A stretch of 34,693 nt of DNA. Source: Desulfobacteraceae bacterium 4572_35.2 (GTDB taxonomy: Bacteria > Desulfobacterota > Desulfuromonadia > Desulfuromonadales > Desulfuromonadaceae). Numbering within the stretch: the stretch's first letter is position 1; each line of letters begins with the position of its first letter. A program made the position numbers and the translations under genes. The DNA is taken from positions 1 through 34,693 of the forward strand of contig NBLY01000005.1 of the NCBI GenBank assembly GCA_002084665.1, in the 5' to 3' direction. The notes beneath the pieces were generated by a model. The model was given only the letters and a program-made list of their open reading frames with translations. It searched no databases and was not told where the DNA came from. Below are positions 8,076 through 16,459 of the stretch, piece after piece.

Positions 8076-9533
8076 ATGTCTACAAAAAAAACAGTTGTCT
8101 TAACGGGGTGTGATCTCACCGTTGAACAGATTATTGCCGTTGGCGTTGGTGACCTCAATGTTGCACTTGATGAGCAGGCGTTGCAACGTTGTCGCGAAAG
8201 TCGCGAGTTTTTAGAGAATGCGGTGGAGCAAAAGCATGTCATCTATGGCGTGAATACCTCCTTTGGTCCCATGTGTAACAAAATTATCGACAACAATTCT
8301 CTTAAGGCGTTGCAGGTCAACCTTATCCGTAGCCATGCGGCCGGCTTAGGTGACCCGTTAAAGCCCTATGTTGCTCAAGCGGTGATGTTGATCCGTTTGA
8401 ATACCCTGGTTAAGGGCTACAGTGGTGTTCGCTTTGAACTGCTTGAATTTATGCAGTGGATGATCAACAACGACATCGCGGCTTATATTCCTGAGTGCGG
8501 CAGTGTTGGCGCCTCGGGTGATCTGATCCATCTGGCTCACCTTGGTTTAGGGATTATCGGCGAAGGTAATGTCTATTATCAAGATCAGTTACGCCCAGCA
8601 GCAGAGGTGTTTGCCGAATTGGGACGAAAGCCGATTCGCCTGAGTTACAAAGAGGGTATTGCCCTCATGAATGGCACCAGTGCCATGACAGCGTTGGCGG
8701 CCTTTGCCATCTATGGGGCGAAAAAGCTGCTGCGTGTCAGTTATGTGACTGGTGCTTTTGGTATTGAGCTGTTTGGTGGTATTGATGATGCGTTTGATGT
8801 TGATCTGCACGATGTTAAGCCCCATCCAGGTCAGTTGGAAACGGCACAGACCATTCGTAACCTTTATCAAGGCTCTACTAACATCACCCGGCGCGAAGAT
8901 ATGCACGATCAGATTCGTGAGCAACATCAGGATGGTTTGGTGTTTGAAACCACCATCAACGTCCAGGATGTCTATTCGATCCGCTGCACACCGCAGGTTC
9001 TCGCACCGGTAACCGAGATGATTGCGGCAGCAACACGCACGGTTGAGATAGAAGCGAACTCATCGAATGATAATCCTATTATCATCCCGAAGAAAAAGAA
9101 GATCATTCACGGTGGTAATTTTCACGGCCAAAGTATCGGTTTTGCCTTTATGGGCGCGCAATATCTGGCTACCTCAACCACCGCTGAAAATCGTCAACTC
9201 GCTAACCCTGTGAGTACCAACAGTATCTCGTGTAACGCCTCCAATCAAGATGTGGTGAGTATGGGAACCATTGCCGCACGCAAGGCGTTCCGTTTGGTGA
9301 GCAATGCCAAGCATATTTTGACCATGGAAGTGTTAGCCGATCTCCAAGCGCTGTCGTTTCGTAATGCTGCTGGTCTTGGTGGTGGTACCGCAAAAATTTA
9401 TGCGTTACTCAATAAAGATTTCGAAGTGTATGACAATAATCGTGTATTTCATGATGATTTGGTCAAGTTGCGTAAGACACTGTTCTCAAGTCAAATATTT
9501 GATGATCTGACTCAATACTGGCAGACAAGATAA
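8076..9533 (+). CDS. Aromatic amino acid (tyrosine-type) ammonia lyase, MIO enzyme
   Basis: Member of the HAL/PAL/TAL family, 485 residues. The MIO prosthetic group forms from Ala146-Ser147-Gly148 (GSVGASGDL). The catalytic Tyr57 is in VIYGVNTSFGP. The selectivity-loop position reads RSH (Ser86-His87), as in histidine lyase but also in flexirubin-associated tyrosine lyases. The HAL-specific Glu of NQED is Gln here (SNQDVVSMG), as in PAL/TAL, which argues against histidine as substrate. It likely converts tyrosine to 4-coumarate and ammonia for the polyene head group. Length matches the bacterial family (about 500). ATG 8076, with AAGGG eight bases upstream, is preferred to GTG 8067. Confidence 0.85.
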   Translation: MSTKKTVVLTGCDLTVEQIIAVGVGDLNVALDEQALQRCRESREFLENAVEQKHVIYGVNTSFGPMCNKIIDNNSLKALQVNLIRSHAAGLGDPLKPYVAQAVMLIRLNTLVKGYSGVRFELLEFMQWMINNDIAAYIPECGSVGASGDLIHLAHLGLGIIGEGNVYYQDQLRPAAEVFAELGRKPIRLSYKEGIALMNGTSAMTALAAFAIYGAKKLLRVSYVTGAFGIELFGGIDDAFDVDLHDVKPHPGQLETAQTIRNLYQGSTNITRREDMHDQIREQHQDGLVFETTINVQDVYSIRCTPQVLAPVTEMIAAATRTVEIEANSSNDNPIIIPKKKKIIHGGNFHGQSIGFAFMGAQYLATSTTAENRQLANPVSTNSISCNASNQDVVSMGTIAARKAFRLVSNAKHILTMEVLADLQALSFRNAAGLGGGTAKIYALLNKDFEVYDNNRVFHDDLVKLRKTLFSSQIFDDLTQYWQTR

Positions 9534-9534
9534 T

Positions 9535-9966
9535 ATGGAGAATGTTACGTCACAATTACCTTTATCAGCACTCACGCTGCTGCCACATCGACCGCCAATG
9601 ATCCTTGTCGATCAGTTGGTCGAATTTGAAGTAGGGCAGGGACGCGTTTCAGCAACGGTTGATGCAAAGGATCTGTTTGTTACTCAAGATGGCACCTTGG
9701 AGAGCGTTGTGTTGATAGAGTTGGTCGCTCAAAGTTATGCCACCATCAAGGGCTATGCTGACCTGATCAATCAGCGTTCAGTACAGCGCGGTTTTTTGGT
9801 CGGTAGTCGCACCTTTAAAGTGTTGCGTTGCCCCCATGTTGGTGAGTCGTTAATGATTGATATTACCACCGTTGCCGAGTTGGATAGTTTTTCAGTGATC
9901 AATGGTGTCATACGGGTTGGTGATGAAGTGATTGCCGAAGGGAGTGTTAAGTTATGGTTGCCCTGA
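9535..9966 (+). CDS. Hotdog-fold 3-hydroxyacyl-ACP dehydratase (FabZ/ApeP-like)
   Basis: Small hotdog protein of 143 residues. LLPHRPPMILVDQLVE carries the FabZ-type N-terminal PHRxPM pattern with the candidate catalytic His near residue 18. The central helix ESVVLIELVAQSYATIKGY holds the acidic partner, as in FabA/FabZ. It should dehydrate 3-hydroxyacyl-ACP during elongation. Aryl-polyene systems use two unlike dehydratases that can pair (ApeI and ApeP); the second is at 13699. It begins 2 nt after the lyase stop and overlaps the LolA-like gene by 13 nt. Confidence 0.8.
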   Translation: MENVTSQLPLSALTLLPHRPPMILVDQLVEFEVGQGRVSATVDAKDLFVTQDGTLESVVLIELVAQSYATIKGYADLINQRSVQRGFLVGSRTFKVLRCPHVGESLMIDITTVAELDSFSVINGVIRVGDEVIAEGSVKLWLP

Positions 9967-10601
9967 AATGGTGTTTAACGCTGTTGCTGTGGCTTAGTAT
10001 CACCTTACCCGCTATGGGTTGGACGACTGAAGTTGCTCTGAGTGCTGAAGTAACGCAGCGCCTCGCTGTTGCCGCGCAACAGGTCGAAACATTACACAGT
10101 GATTTTGTCCAAGAAAAATACCTGAGTATATTTGAAGAAAAATTGATCTCAACGGGGCAGTTTTATTATCAAAAACCAGATCAGCTACGTTGGGAGTTGT
10201 TGGAGCCGGTTGGTTCAGGTTTTGTCATTACTGGTGATTCAGGTCAACGCTGGCATGAGCGCATTGACGGTAGTGAATCATTTAAGCTCGATCAAGACCC
10301 GGCCATGGCACTGATTGCAGAGCAATTGTTTGCGTGGGCAAAAGCCGATTTAGCATGGATAAAGCAAAACTACACCATCAGTGTGGTGAGTGAACAGCCG
10401 ATACAACTGAAGCTGGTTCCCCTTGAAGCGGCGGCACAATTTCTCAGTCATTTAATGATCACTTTTAACGATAGCGATCGCTATGTGGTCGCCGTTGAAA
10501 TACATGAAAGTGATGGCGATTCGACTCGAATCAACTTTAACAACTCTGTGGTAAATAGTGAAATAAACGACGCTATTTTTAGCGATAGGTGTTTAAAGTA
10601 G
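9954..10601 (+). CDS. LolA-like periplasmic outer-membrane lipid/lipoprotein carrier
   Basis: Secreted protein of 215 residues with a signal peptide (MVALKWCLTLLLWLSITLPAMG). The mature part has the LolA-like pattern VETLHSDFVQEKYLSIF..LISTGQFYYQKPDQLRWEL. In aryl-polyene clusters this type sits next to the MMPL exporter and probably shuttles the polyene lipid across the periplasm; chromosomal LolA carries lipoproteins. The 13-nt overlap with the dehydratase and the immediate abutment to the exporter support coupled expression. Confidence 0.85.
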   Translation: MVALKWCLTLLLWLSITLPAMGWTTEVALSAEVTQRLAVAAQQVETLHSDFVQEKYLSIFEEKLISTGQFYYQKPDQLRWELLEPVGSGFVITGDSGQRWHERIDGSESFKLDQDPAMALIAEQLFAWAKADLAWIKQNYTISVVSEQPIQLKLVPLEAAAQFLSHLMITFNDSDRYVVAVEIHESDGDSTRINFNNSVVNSEINDAIFSDRCLK

Positions 10602-13010
10602 ATGTTCGTAACTTTGTATGAACTGTTAGCTAAACGCTCTGGTTTGTTGCTGCTTAGTTACGCTGTTTTTGCCGTACTAAGTGTGAGTTGTATTCTCTTT
10701 ATTCAGCAAAGTGAGAATATCGAGTCGTTATTACCCGATACAGCTGGTACTGAAGTTCGGCGAGATTTTAATTGGCTCCAAAAAGCGCCCTTTGCTCGTA
10801 AGGTGCTGATTGATCTTCATGCACAGCCCGAAGTGACCGCCGAGCAATTAAAAGAGACGGCGTTAACGCTGCATGGTGCCGTGACCCCTTTTTTTACCAA
10901 AGTGTTAAGTGGCCCACCATTGGAGGTGCAGCATAACTTGCCGGCGTTGTTGTTACAGGCGTTGCCTAATCTGGTTAGCGAAAACGATTTAATGGTCATT
11001 GAACAGCGCTTACAGCAACACAGCATTCGCCAACAATTAACCCAACTACGTGAACAACTATTTACCCCACAAGGGTGGATGACCAAGCAGCAGCTGCAAC
11101 GCGATCCGTTAGCGTTGTGGCAGATTAGTGCCGGCCATTTACGCCATCTAAATCCGATGGCACATTCGGATCAACAGCAACGCGATTTTGTCAGTCGCGA
11201 TGGCCGCCATCGCTTAATTGTCGCCGATACCGATATTGCCATTGGTGATGTGATTGCCGGTGGCAAATTGATGGATCAAGTGCAGCAGTGTGTTGATCTT
11301 TACGTACCAGCGGGGATCACTGCCACGGTAATCAGCGGTCACCAGTATACCATTGCCAATGCGCGTACCATTCAGCGTGATCTACGGGTGGTGCTCGGTG
11401 TGTCAACTGTTGCCATTTTGCTGATTTTTATTTTGGCCTTACGCAGTTGGCGCGCGTTGTTTGTGTTTATGTTGCCCGCTTCGGTATTGGGTTTTTCAGC
11501 CGCAACGGTGTCGCTATTTTTCCCAACAGTATCGGGAATCACCATTGGCTTTGGTGCGGTGTTGCTCGGCATAACGGTTGATTTTACCTTGCATGTGTAT
11601 TTTTCATTGCGCCACAGCGGTCAGCCGCAACAACAATTACGCCGCTTAACCCCGCCGTTGATCGGGGGGGCGTTAACCAGCTTTTTAGCCTTTAGTGTGT
11701 TGTTGGCATCATCGCTACCCGGTCAGCGTCAATTAGCCGTTTTTTCCATGACAGCGATTATGCTGGCAGCGTTGCTGGCCTTGATTGTTATGCCCCACCT
11801 TTGTGGCCGTAGTGATAAACGGCACCATCACAGCTGTGATGATTCAGTACCATTACCGCAACGGGGCAAGGGGGTTGTTGTCATTTGGGTGTTGGTGATG
11901 CTGCTGTGCGCCGTGGCGGCACCACAGCTCCAGTTTGACGGTGATATGCGTAGTTTGAGTGTGTCGACTCCGTCATTACGTGCCGGCGAGCAACAGTTAC
12001 GCCAGGTTTGGGGCAACATGCGTAGCAGCGCGTTGTTGTTTGCCCGCGGTGAAACTCTCGATGAAGCGCTGGTGGTAAACGATGAGATCTATCGCGTGGT
12101 GGCGGGACAACAAAGTATTGCTGATCCTGAAAAACCGCCGCACCTTGTCAGTTTAGCCAGTATTTTGCCGTCGCCACAGCAGCAACAACGTAGCCGTGAA
12201 TTGTGGCATAAATTCTGGCTAAAGCATCAACAGCGGCTTGTCGAACGGTTACAGCAACAGGGCGGCGAGATCGGCTTTTCATCTTCGGCTTTTAAGCCGT
12301 TTATCTCTTGGCTTAATCAGCCGACTGCTGGCGTTGACCTTAACTTTTGGCACCAAGCAGGTTTTACTGACGCAATGAGCGGCTTGATGATTGATGATTC
12401 GAGTTCAACCTCAGCTACAAGTGGGGTGGCCTTAATCTCATTGATTGACGAAACTGAATTGACTCCACAGCTACAACAGCAGTTGGCTGCCGTTGATAAT
12501 ACCATTGTCATTGCCCAAGGGATTTTTCGTCAGCAATTGAGTCAGGCGTTAGCTCACGATTTTATCCGTTTTATCATCATGGCGTTAGTGGTAGTGGTGG
12601 CGGTATTGGTTGTTTGGTATCGGCGTCTCTCGTCGGTGCTGTTAGCGTTGCTGCCTGTTGGTAGCGGCATGCTGTTTATGTTTGGCGCAATGGGCTGGTT
12701 TGGATTAAGTTTTAATCTGTTTAACGTGATTGCTGCGATCCTAATTATTGGTTTGGGGGTCGATTACGGTATTTTTATGCTCAGTCGTTGCGATGGTAGT
12801 GGCTGTCAACAATCTGAACATGCGGTGTTGGTGTCAGCGTTAACCACCTTGGCCGGTTTTGGCTCATTGGTGTTGGCCCAACATCCAGCAATGCACTCCA
12901 TTGGGGTGACGGTACTGTTTGGTATTAGTGCTGCGGTGCTAACGGCGTTGTGCGTTGTGCCAGCGATCTATCAACGCTTAAATCGTGAGCAAAGCGGTGG
13001 TGAAAGATGA
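10602..13010 (+). CDS. MMPL/RND-family exporter
   Basis: Inner-membrane exporter of 802 residues with the RND plan: one N-terminal transmembrane helix (LLSYAVFAVLSVSCILFI), a periplasmic loop to about residue 260, a block of helices to about 395, a second helix near 425, a second loop, and a final helix block from about 650. Charged residues within membrane helices, GITVDFTLHVYF and GLGVDYGIFMLSR, are the putative proton-relay Asp residues. Expected to export the polyene lipid toward the LolA-like carrier. Same position and partners as in aryl-polyene clusters. Start ATG directly follows the LolA-like stop. Confidence 0.9.
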   Translation: MFVTLYELLAKRSGLLLLSYAVFAVLSVSCILFIQQSENIESLLPDTAGTEVRRDFNWLQKAPFARKVLIDLHAQPEVTAEQLKETALTLHGAVTPFFTKVLSGPPLEVQHNLPALLLQALPNLVSENDLMVIEQRLQQHSIRQQLTQLREQLFTPQGWMTKQQLQRDPLALWQISAGHLRHLNPMAHSDQQQRDFVSRDGRHRLIVADTDIAIGDVIAGGKLMDQVQQCVDLYVPAGITATVISGHQYTIANARTIQRDLRVVLGVSTVAILLIFILALRSWRALFVFMLPASVLGFSAATVSLFFPTVSGITIGFGAVLLGITVDFTLHVYFSLRHSGQPQQQLRRLTPPLIGGALTSFLAFSVLLASSLPGQRQLAVFSMTAIMLAALLALIVMPHLCGRSDKRHHHSCDDSVPLPQRGKGVVVIWVLVMLLCAVAAPQLQFDGDMRSLSVSTPSLRAGEQQLRQVWGNMRSSALLFARGETLDEALVVNDEIYRVVAGQQSIADPEKPPHLVSLASILPSPQQQQRSRELWHKFWLKHQQRLVERLQQQGGEIGFSSSAFKPFISWLNQPTAGVDLNFWHQAGFTDAMSGLMIDDSSSTSATSGVALISLIDETELTPQLQQQLAAVDNTIVIAQGIFRQQLSQALAHDFIRFIIMALVVVVAVLVVWYRRLSSVLLALLPVGSGMLFMFGAMGWFGLSFNLFNVIAAILIIGLGVDYGIFMLSRCDGSGCQQSEHAVLVSALTTLAGFGSLVLAQHPAMHSIGVTVLFGISAAVLTALCVVPAIYQRLNREQSGGER

Positions 13011-13699
13011 TCAGATATAATTGGCCATGGAGGTCGAAATGGCAATCTCTTAAATTAGCGATGGTGTTGGTCTGTTGCGCGCTAGTGGTTGGTTGTGCTA
13101 ACCACCCATTTGAGCGTCATCAACCGCAACCGCTACCTGAGTTGACAGCCCAGCAATTGGTCGATAGTTGGTGGTTAGTAACTGGTCACCGCTATCTATG
13201 TCGCCATAGTGGCTTGCTCGAAGTGTTCATGCGTAAGGTAGCCCTTGAAGGGGTGGTGAAGGTTGATACCACCCAGCAAACGGCGCGCCTTGTTGCTATG
13301 GATACTATGGGAGTTAAATTGTTCGATCTCTTGGTCACTAAACAAGGGCATCAGTTGAACTATTTGTTGCCGCTATTGGAGGAACATCCGCAGTTGCCAA
13401 AAATGGTGGCCAAGAGTCTGCGCGCCATTTTTTTACAACCTAATCCGTCCGTTCAACAGCGCTTAATTCGGCGTGAGCGTCGTAGTGTGTTGGTGGCCGA
13501 CAGTGGTGATTCCTTTGAATTTATTGGCATGCCGGTGCGTTTGAATCGCAAAGTGGTGTCCTCAGAGCAACATAGTTGGAACGTCGAATATAATCAATAT
13601 CTTGATCAAAATGGCCTTTGGGCACCGACGGGTATTGTATTAACTGATGATAGCGGTTTTCGTCTAACGTTATGGATTCAAGAGATAAGAGAGTTGTAA
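13007..13699 (+). CDS. DUF3261-type outer-membrane lipoprotein
   Basis: Lipoprotein of 230 residues. The hydrophobic N-terminus ends in a lipobox VVGC with the modified Cys30, followed by a Asn-His-Pro stretch that does not suggest inner-membrane retention. The mature part is beta-rich with no catalytic motif. Lipoproteins of this type are regular members of aryl-polyene clusters, just after the exporter, and may receive the product at the outer membrane (inference). ATGA overlap with the exporter. Confidence 0.75.
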   Translation: MIRYNWPWRSKWQSLKLAMVLVCCALVVGCANHPFERHQPQPLPELTAQQLVDSWWLVTGHRYLCRHSGLLEVFMRKVALEGVVKVDTTQQTARLVAMDTMGVKLFDLLVTKQGHQLNYLLPLLEEHPQLPKMVAKSLRAIFLQPNPSVQQRLIRRERRSVLVADSGDSFEFIGMPVRLNRKVVSSEQHSWNVEYNQYLDQNGLWAPTGIVLTDDSGFRLTLWIQEIREL

Positions 13700-14079
13700 T
13701 GAGTCAAATGCGAAATGCTTTGCTAGAGTGCCAAACCGCTGCCGCTACCCTAATAGATGGTGTGGTGTGCCAACGCTATTGTTTACCTGCTGATTTTGTC
13801 GGTTTTGATGGTCATTTTCCCGATTATCCGATTGTGCCGGCGGTGGTGCAAATTTTGATGGCCCAAATTGTTGCTGAACAGCATCTGGTTGCCCAACTGT
13901 CGATTGGTGCCATTGATCGGTCGAAATTTCACCGTCAACTTAAACCCTTCGATCTGATTGATACCTATTGCCAACCGAAACAGGTGCGCGGCAAATCGGT
14001 GATCGACTGTCAGTTGAAGATTGATGATGAGGTGGTAGCGGCTTTTTGGTTGGTGTTGAATGGGGAGGATCAAGGATGA
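13699..14079 (+). CDS. Hotdog-fold dehydratase (FabA/FabZ-like, ApeI-type)
   Basis: Second hotdog protein, about 126 residues. GHFPDYPIVPAVVQILMAQ matches the FabA/FabZ catalytic block, with candidate catalytic His39. The acidic catalytic residue usual in the central helix (PGVxxxE) is replaced (PAVVQILMAQI has Gln in that region), as can happen in partner subunits. It may pair with the dehydratase at 9535. ATG 13699 overlaps the previous TAA by one base and is preferred to the longer ATG 13672 in the track, which would extend 27 nt into the lipoprotein gene. Confidence 0.75.
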   Translation: MSQMRNALLECQTAAATLIDGVVCQRYCLPADFVGFDGHFPDYPIVPAVVQILMAQIVAEQHLVAQLSIGAIDRSKFHRQLKPFDLIDTYCQPKQVRGKSVIDCQLKIDDEVVAAFWLVLNGEDQG

Positions 14080-14534
14080 AAAAACGGTGGTTTCCCAAGG
14101 TAGATAACGCGCCAGAACCTTTGAGCTTCACCGTTGAACGCCAAGTTCGCTTTGAAGAGGTTGATGCCATCGGTATTGTTTGGCATGGCCGTTATCCCAG
14201 CTATTTTGAAGATGCGCGTACTGCTCTGTGTGCTCAATTTGGTCTAGGTTATATGGATTTTCACGCCAAAGGGGTGATCGTGCCGATTAAGCAGATGCAT
14301 ATTGATTATCGCCTACCGCTGCGCTTTGAAGAGCTGTTTACCATTGAGGGGCGTTGGCATTGGAGTGAAGCGGCACGAGTTAATATTGAATTTATTTTAC
14401 GTAATCAACAGCAACAGATTGTGACAACTGGCTATTCAGTACAGATGATGTTAGACCATGACTCGAATATTTTGGTGGTTCCACCCACCTTTTATCAGCA
14501 ATTTCTCCAGCGCTGGAAAGAGGGCAAACTGTGA
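14076..14534 (+). CDS. 4HBT/YbgC-like acyl thioesterase
   Basis: Hotdog thioesterase of about 152 residues. The 4-hydroxybenzoyl-CoA thioesterase signature VDAIGIVWHGRYPSYFEDAR is complete, with catalytic Asp30 and His37. It would release acyl chains from ACP or CoA, either as proofreading or to off-load the finished polyene. Thioesterases of this type are standard in aryl-polyene clusters. ATG 14076 (ATGA overlap with the dehydratase, GGGGAGG upstream) is chosen over the TTG at 14046 listed in the track. Confidence 0.85.
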   Translation: MKKRWFPKVDNAPEPLSFTVERQVRFEEVDAIGIVWHGRYPSYFEDARTALCAQFGLGYMDFHAKGVIVPIKQMHIDYRLPLRFEELFTIEGRWHWSEAARVNIEFILRNQQQQIVTTGYSVQMMLDHDSNILVVPPTFYQQFLQRWKEGKL

Positions 14535-15673
14535 TGAATCGATCCGTACATATTACTGATTACGCTTTGGTTACTGGTTTAGGTTGTGATGTTAAGACAG
14601 TGTGGTCGCGTTTAGTTGCTGGTGACAGTGCGATTCGCCCTGTTGAGCATTTCAAGACCACGAATTGCTTGGCAAAGAGCGCAGCATTAGTGAACGATTT
14701 GCCCTGTCAGGCCGGTGAGTCGCGCCTTTATCCGATACTGGAACAGTTGCTAGAGCAACTTGATTGTGTGCCACAAAGTGCGCGTTTGATCACTGCGACC
14801 ACCAAGGGCGCGATTGATCTGCTTGAAAACGACTGTCAGCACCACGGTCAGGTTAGCGCTGCCGCTGCCGTGGTGCCAAGTAGCATGACCAGTTGGCTGG
14901 CTCGCCAACTTGATGTAGACGATAATGGTATCAACATCAACGCCGCCTGTGCTTCATCGACCTTAGCGATTGCGCGTGGGGCTGGATTGATCGCTCATGG
15001 TGTTGCCGAGGTGGTGGTGGTCTGTTGTGCGGATATTGTCAGTGAATTTGTTTTGTCAGGTTTCTCGGCGTTGCAGGCGCTTTCAGATCAACCGAGTCGG
15101 CCCTTTGATGTCGATCGCAACGGCCTCACCCTCGGTGAGGGTGCTGCGGCGGTGGTGCTGATGAGCGAAGATGCGGCACAGCGTTATCATCGCGTTAAGC
15201 ACGCTGAAGTGTGTGGCTGGGGGGCTGCGAACGATGCCAACCATATTACTGCACCAGCACGCGATGGCTGTGGTTTGATTCAAACGGTGCGGCAAACATT
15301 GAATCGCGCCCAAGTGAAGGCCGATGAGGTGGCAGCAATCAGTGCTCATGGTACCGGAACGGTTTATAACGATATGATGGAACTCACTGCTTTTAAAGCT
15401 ATTTTTGGCGAACGACCACTACCAATCTCATCCATTAAAGGTGCGCTAGGTCATACCCTTGGTGCTGCCGGTGGTATTGAGGTGGTACTCGGTATTGCCA
15501 GTTTGAATGACCAACTGGTGCCACCGACCTGTGGCTGCGTGAATCCAGAACCGCTTGGCGTAGGGCAGATTAGCGCCACAGCGCAACCGTTTAGCGGTGA
15601 TCTGTTGCTATCGACCAATTCTGGCTTTGGTGGTGTGAACGCCGCACTATTGTTAAGACGGGGGCAGCAATGA
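14534..15673 (+). CDS. Beta-ketoacyl-ACP synthase (KS, ApeO-like)
   Basis: Condensing enzyme of about 379 residues, slightly short at the N-terminus. Active-site Cys139 is in NAACASSTLAIARG, His in SAHGTGTVYND, Lys/His in SIKGALGHTLGAAGG. The C-terminus is NSGFGGVNAALLLRRG. Followed with a 4-nt overlap by a KS N-terminal-only protein, the same pairing as the KS and chain-length-factor-like partner of E. coli-type aryl-polyene synthases, so the two probably form a heterodimer. GAGGG is nine bases before ATG 14534; the in-frame GTG 14531 is possible. Confidence 0.9.
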   Translation: MNRSVHITDYALVTGLGCDVKTVWSRLVAGDSAIRPVEHFKTTNCLAKSAALVNDLPCQAGESRLYPILEQLLEQLDCVPQSARLITATTKGAIDLLENDCQHHGQVSAAAAVVPSSMTSWLARQLDVDDNGININAACASSTLAIARGAGLIAHGVAEVVVVCCADIVSEFVLSGFSALQALSDQPSRPFDVDRNGLTLGEGAAAVVLMSEDAAQRYHRVKHAEVCGWGAANDANHITAPARDGCGLIQTVRQTLNRAQVKADEVAAISAHGTGTVYNDMMELTAFKAIFGERPLPISSIKGALGHTLGAAGGIEVVLGIASLNDQLVPPTCGCVNPEPLGVGQISATAQPFSGDLLLSTNSGFGGVNAALLLRRGQQ

Positions 15674-16362
15674 TGAATTGTAACGTGGCAGGTTTTGGTT
15701 GGGTGGCAGTCGATGGTCTTGGCGCAGGCAAGTCGGGTACGTTTCATGGTTTTACCGCTGGTGAACTTGCCCCAGTAACACGCCAAGATCTGTTCGACCG
15801 TCCTGATCGTCGTTTTGGTCGCATGGACTCGTTCTCGAAACTCGGCTTGGCAGCGATCACCTTTGCTCTGCGCGATGCTGGCTTAGAAGAGTGGCAAGAG
15901 AAGCGATCCGTCGGTATTTTAGCCGATACGTTTAGCGGTTGTTTGCAAACGGATTGCGATTATTTTAATAGCGTTATTCCTGATGAGGGCGTTTTTGCCA
16001 GCCCGCAACTTTTTGCCTACACCCTATCGAACACTTTTTTAGGCGAGGCGGCACTACGTTTTGGTCTGACTGGCAATTGCCAAGTGGTTAATTGTTGTGC
16101 TGATGACGGCCTGTCGGTGATTCATCAAGCCATAGAGTCGATCCAGTGGGGCGAAGATGAACGGGTGGTTGTTGGCTTTTGTGAGCTAAGTTCGAACGGC
16201 GCATTAAACGCTCCAGGGGCTTTGTTTATGGTGCTTGAAGCGGCCGATGTGGCTCGATCATCGTTAATGGCGCTAACGATTAACCAACAGGGGGCAATGA
16301 GTTGTCATGGTAAGTCTGTTGATACGGTAACTATGTTGGTAGAGGTTTTAGCTGGTACTTGA
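15670..16362 (+). CDS. KS N-terminal-domain-only protein (ApeC/CLF-like)
   Basis: 230 residues that match only the first half of a ketosynthase (the Ketoacyl-synt_2 type). The pieces FGRMDSFSKLGLAAITFALRDAGL and ILADTFSGC are KS-like. In the nucleophile region it reads VVNCCADDGLS, so a Cys is in register, but the SSG context is lost and the C-terminal half with both catalytic His and the Lys is absent. This is a natural short family in aryl-polyene clusters, not an obvious truncation: it ends cleanly and no remnant follows. Probable chain-length partner of the preceding KS. Last gene of the first operon. Confidence 0.75.
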   Translation: MMNCNVAGFGWVAVDGLGAGKSGTFHGFTAGELAPVTRQDLFDRPDRRFGRMDSFSKLGLAAITFALRDAGLEEWQEKRSVGILADTFSGCLQTDCDYFNSVIPDEGVFASPQLFAYTLSNTFLGEAALRFGLTGNCQVVNCCADDGLSVIHQAIESIQWGEDERVVVGFCELSSNGALNAPGALFMVLEAADVARSSLMALTINQQGAMSCHGKSVDTVTMLVEVLAGT

Positions 16363-16459
16363 TCCATTCTTAAGTCTCTGCGATCACTCGTTTAGATTAA
16401 AGCCGACATTGTGGTATTGGAAAAGAGCAGTCTGGAGCTGGAAAAAAGGTGCTGGAGTA

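Noticed and set aside
8076-9533. Histidine ammonia-lyase (hutH) of histidine degradation
   Set aside because: The HAL-specific Glu is Gln, there is no hutU/hutI nearby, and the gene sits among polyene genes.
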